From positions 1,922,001-1,986,000 of the forward strand of contig JAWQEG010000004.1 in NCBI GenBank assembly GCA_033782935.1: DNA of 64,000 nt, written 5' to 3'. Source of the DNA: Petrolisthes cinctipes (taxonomy: Eukaryota; Arthropoda; Malacostraca; Decapoda; Porcellanidae). Shown here one piece after another: positions 61,701 through 64,000 of this stretch; the first letter of the stretch is position 1; each line of letters begins with the position of its first letter. Below the pieces are notes generated by a model. The model was not told the origin of the DNA and did no database searches. It worked only from the letters and a program-made list of their open reading frames with translations. A program made the position numbers and the translations under genes.

Positions 61701-64000
61701 TCTGTACCCGTTTATATCTCAAATTCAGGCTCAAAACACCCGAAAATTCGGCATTTTTGGGTCTTAGAAGCGATCTGTACATGCCTACTCCTAGTTAGAA
61801 TGTTTTCAAGATACAGGCCCCAAAAAAGCTCATAATCGATATTTTAGGTGCCCAAAAGTCGATATGTGCATGCATCTTCTGTACACGTTTATATCTCAAA
61901 TTCAGGCTCAAAACCCCCAAAAATTCGATATTTTGTGGTCCCAGAAGCGATCTGTACATGCCTAATCCTAGTTAGAGTATTTTCAAAATACAGGCCCAAA
62001 ACATGCTGAAAAGCGATATTTTAGGTGCCCAAAGTCAATATGTGCATGCATCTTCTGTACCCGTTTATATCTCAAATTCAGGCTCAAAACCCCGGAGAAT
62101 TCGATATTTTTGGGTCCCAGAAACGATCTGTATATGCCTACTCAGTGCTAGAATATTTTCAAAATATAGGCCCAAAACATGCTAAAAATCGATATTTTAG
62201 GTGCCCAAAGTCGATATCTCAAATTCAGGTCCAAAACACCCAAAAACTCGAAATTTTTGGGTCCCAGAAGCGATCTGTACATGCCTACTCAGTGCTAGAA
62301 TGTTTTCATAATATAGGCCCAAAACATGCTGAAAATCGATATTTTAGGTGCTCAAAGTCAACATGTGTATGCATCTTCTGCACTCGTTTATATCTCAAAT
62401 TCAACCACAAAACACCCGAAAATTCGATATTTTGGGGTCCCAGAAGCGATCTGTACTTGCTTACTCCGTGATAGAGTATTTTCAAAATACAGGCCCAAAA
62501 CAAGCTGAAAATCGATATTTTAAGTGACCAAAGTCAACATGTGTATGAATCTTCTGCACCCGTTTATATCCCAAATTCAACCTCAAAACACCCGAAAAAT
62601 CGATATTTTTGGGTCCCAGAAGCGATCTGTACATGCCAACTCAGTGCTAGAATTTTTTCAAAATATAGGCTCAAAACATGCTAAAAATCGATATTTTAAG
62701 TGTCCAAAGTCGATATGTGCATGCATCATCTGTACTCGTTTATATCTCAAATTCAGTCTCAAAACACCGGAAAATTCGATATTTTGGGGTCCCAGAGGTG
62801 ATCTGTACATGCCTACTTAGTGCTAGAATATTTTCAAAATATAGGCCCAAAACATGCTAAAAATCGATATTTTAGGTCCCCAAAGTCGATATCTCAAATT
62901 CAGGCCCAAAACACCCGTAAATTCGATAATTTGGGGTCCCAGAAGCGAACTGTACATGCCTACTCAGTGTTAGAGTATTTTCAAAATACAGGCTCAAAAC
63001 ATACTGAAAATCGATCTTTTAGGTGCCCAAAAGTCGATAAGTAAATGCATCTTCTGTACCCGTTTATATCTCAAATTCAGCCTCAAAACACCCGAAAATT
63101 CGATATTTTTGGGTCCCGGAAGCGATCTGTACATGTCTACTCAGTGCAGGAATATTTTCAAAATATAGGCCCAAAACATGCTAAAAATCGATATTTTAGG
63201 TGCCGAAAGTCGATATCTCAAATTCAGGTCCAAAGCACCCAAAAACTCGATATTTTGGGGTCCCAGAAGCGATCTGTACATGCCTACTCAGTGCTAGAAT
63301 GTTTTCAAAATACAGGCCCAAAACATGCTGAAAATCGATTTTTTAAGTGTCCAAAGTCGATATGTGAATGCATCTTCTGTACCCGTTTATATCTCAATTT
63401 TAGGCTCAAAACAACAGAAAACTAGATATTTTTGGGTCCCAGAAGCGATCTGTACATCCCTACTCCTAGTTAGAATGTTTTCAAGATACAGACCCAAAAC
63501 ATGCTCAAAATCGATATTTTAGGTGCCCAAAAGTCTATATGTGCATGCATCTTCTGTACCCGTTTATATCTCAAATTCAGGCTCAAAGCACCCGAAAATT
63601 CGATATTTTGGGGTCCCAGAAGCGATCTGTACATGCCCACTCAGTGGTAGAATATTTTCAAAATATAGGCCCAAAACATGCTAAAAATCGATATTTTAGG
63701 TGCCCAAAGTCGATATCTCAAATTCAGGCTCAAAACACCCGTAAATTCGATATTTTGGGGTCCCAGAAGCGATCTGTACATGCCTACTCCGTGTTAGAGT
63801 ATTTTCAATATACAGGCCCAAAACATACTGAAAATCGATCTTTTAGGTGCCCAAAAGTCGATATGTGGATGCATCTTCTGTACCCGTTTATATCTCAAAT
63901 TCAGGCTCAAAACACCCGAAAATTCGATATTTGGGGGTCCCAGAAGCGATCTGTACTTGCTTACTCCGTGTTAGAGTATTTTCAAAATACAGGCCCAAAA
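58741..64000. repeat. Higher-order repeat, right, copy 2 (runs off the window)
   Basis: Partner of 53720-58740, with a 1,010-bp internal tandem duplication and a 499-bp loss near 63060. Rare shared variants include TTCCCAAAAGTCGATATG (54485/59504) and GGTGCCGAAAGTCG (57668/63198). The window ends inside it. Confidence 0.8.
59757..61725. repeat. 1,010-bp tandem duplication inside the right higher-order repeat
   Basis: The blocks starting near 59757 and 60767 match at a constant 1,010 bp, sharing ATGCCTAATCCTAGTTAG, the AACACCGGAAAATTCG variant and the CAAAGTCATTATGTGC variant. In the upstream higher-order copy the module is single. The pair separates near 60720/61730, where CAGGATCAAAAC becomes CAGGCTCAAAAC. 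Confidence 0.85.

Larger units (their letters stand above)
33886..64000. repeat. Satellite DNA array, right part (same family)
   Basis: The same satellite resumes directly after the retrotransposon, beginning with the second GGGG of the target duplication, and runs to the window end. It contains the same L, S and D monomers. The block 34654-35273 matches 22666-23285 at an offset of 11,988; removing the element and its duplicated 4 bp (8,506) leaves 3,482 bp, so both sides belong to one array. Higher-order copies on this side are about 5.0-6.0 kb. No gene or RNA gene is visible anywhere in this stretch. Confidence 0.97.

Noticed and set aside
1..64000. CENP-B box in the satellite
   Set aside because: The best match, TTCGATATTTTGGGG, fits seven of the nine fixed bases of the box and lacks the central A and the C of CGGG. 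That is too weak in AT-rich sequence.
1..64000. CRISPR array
   Set aside because: The repeats are direct head-to-tail monomers of 147-177 bp with no unique spacers, no leader and no cas genes.

Overview
The window is one long satellite array, about 55 kb in total, split once by an 8.5-kb LTR retrotransposon. I see no host gene, tRNA, rRNA or CRISPR array. A metazoan genome is the best guess: a Ty3/gypsy-type element with gag, pol and an envelope-like third region, a tRNA-Leu-type primer site, and AT-rich satellite arranged in higher-order repeats, as in pericentromeric heterochromatin. An arthropod, perhaps a crustacean, is plausible, but nothing in the sequence fixes the taxon.

Satellite, 1-25383 and 33886-64000. 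The basic monomer (L) is about 176 bp. It is itself an old dimer of two half-units of about 88 bp (A and B); 45 of the first 57 aligned positions agree between the halves. A shorter monomer (S, about 147 bp) lacks 29 bp of half A, always at the same ATAT junction. A third form (D, about 157 bp) lacks about 18 bp of half B and usually carries its own diverged half A. Arrays of L, S and D form higher-order repeats: about 4.5/4.7 kb on the left, about 4.2-4.3 kb in the middle and about 5.0-6.0 kb on the right. Modules of roughly 0.93-1.16 kb are nested inside them. Copies of one higher-order repeat are nearly identical while neighbouring monomers differ clearly. Copy-length differences equal whole monomers (176, 353, 499 bp), the signature of in-register unequal exchange. 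Open frames in the satellite are by-products of the repeat and are not annotated as genes.

Retrotransposon, 25384-33885. Two LTRs of 619 bp look identical base for base. They begin TG, end CA, and are flanked by a 4-bp GGGG target duplication. A primer-binding site, a leader with three stem-loops that share one loop sequence, and remnants of gag, protease, reverse transcriptase, RNase H, integrase and an envelope-like region follow in that order. All coding regions beyond gag are broken by stops and frameshifts, and several catalytic acidic residues read as Asn or Lys. Because reverse transcription renews both LTRs, identical LTRs around decayed genes suggest a defective genome copied recently by proteins supplied in trans. 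The uninterrupted satellite paralogue of the insertion site lies 1,158 bp upstream.
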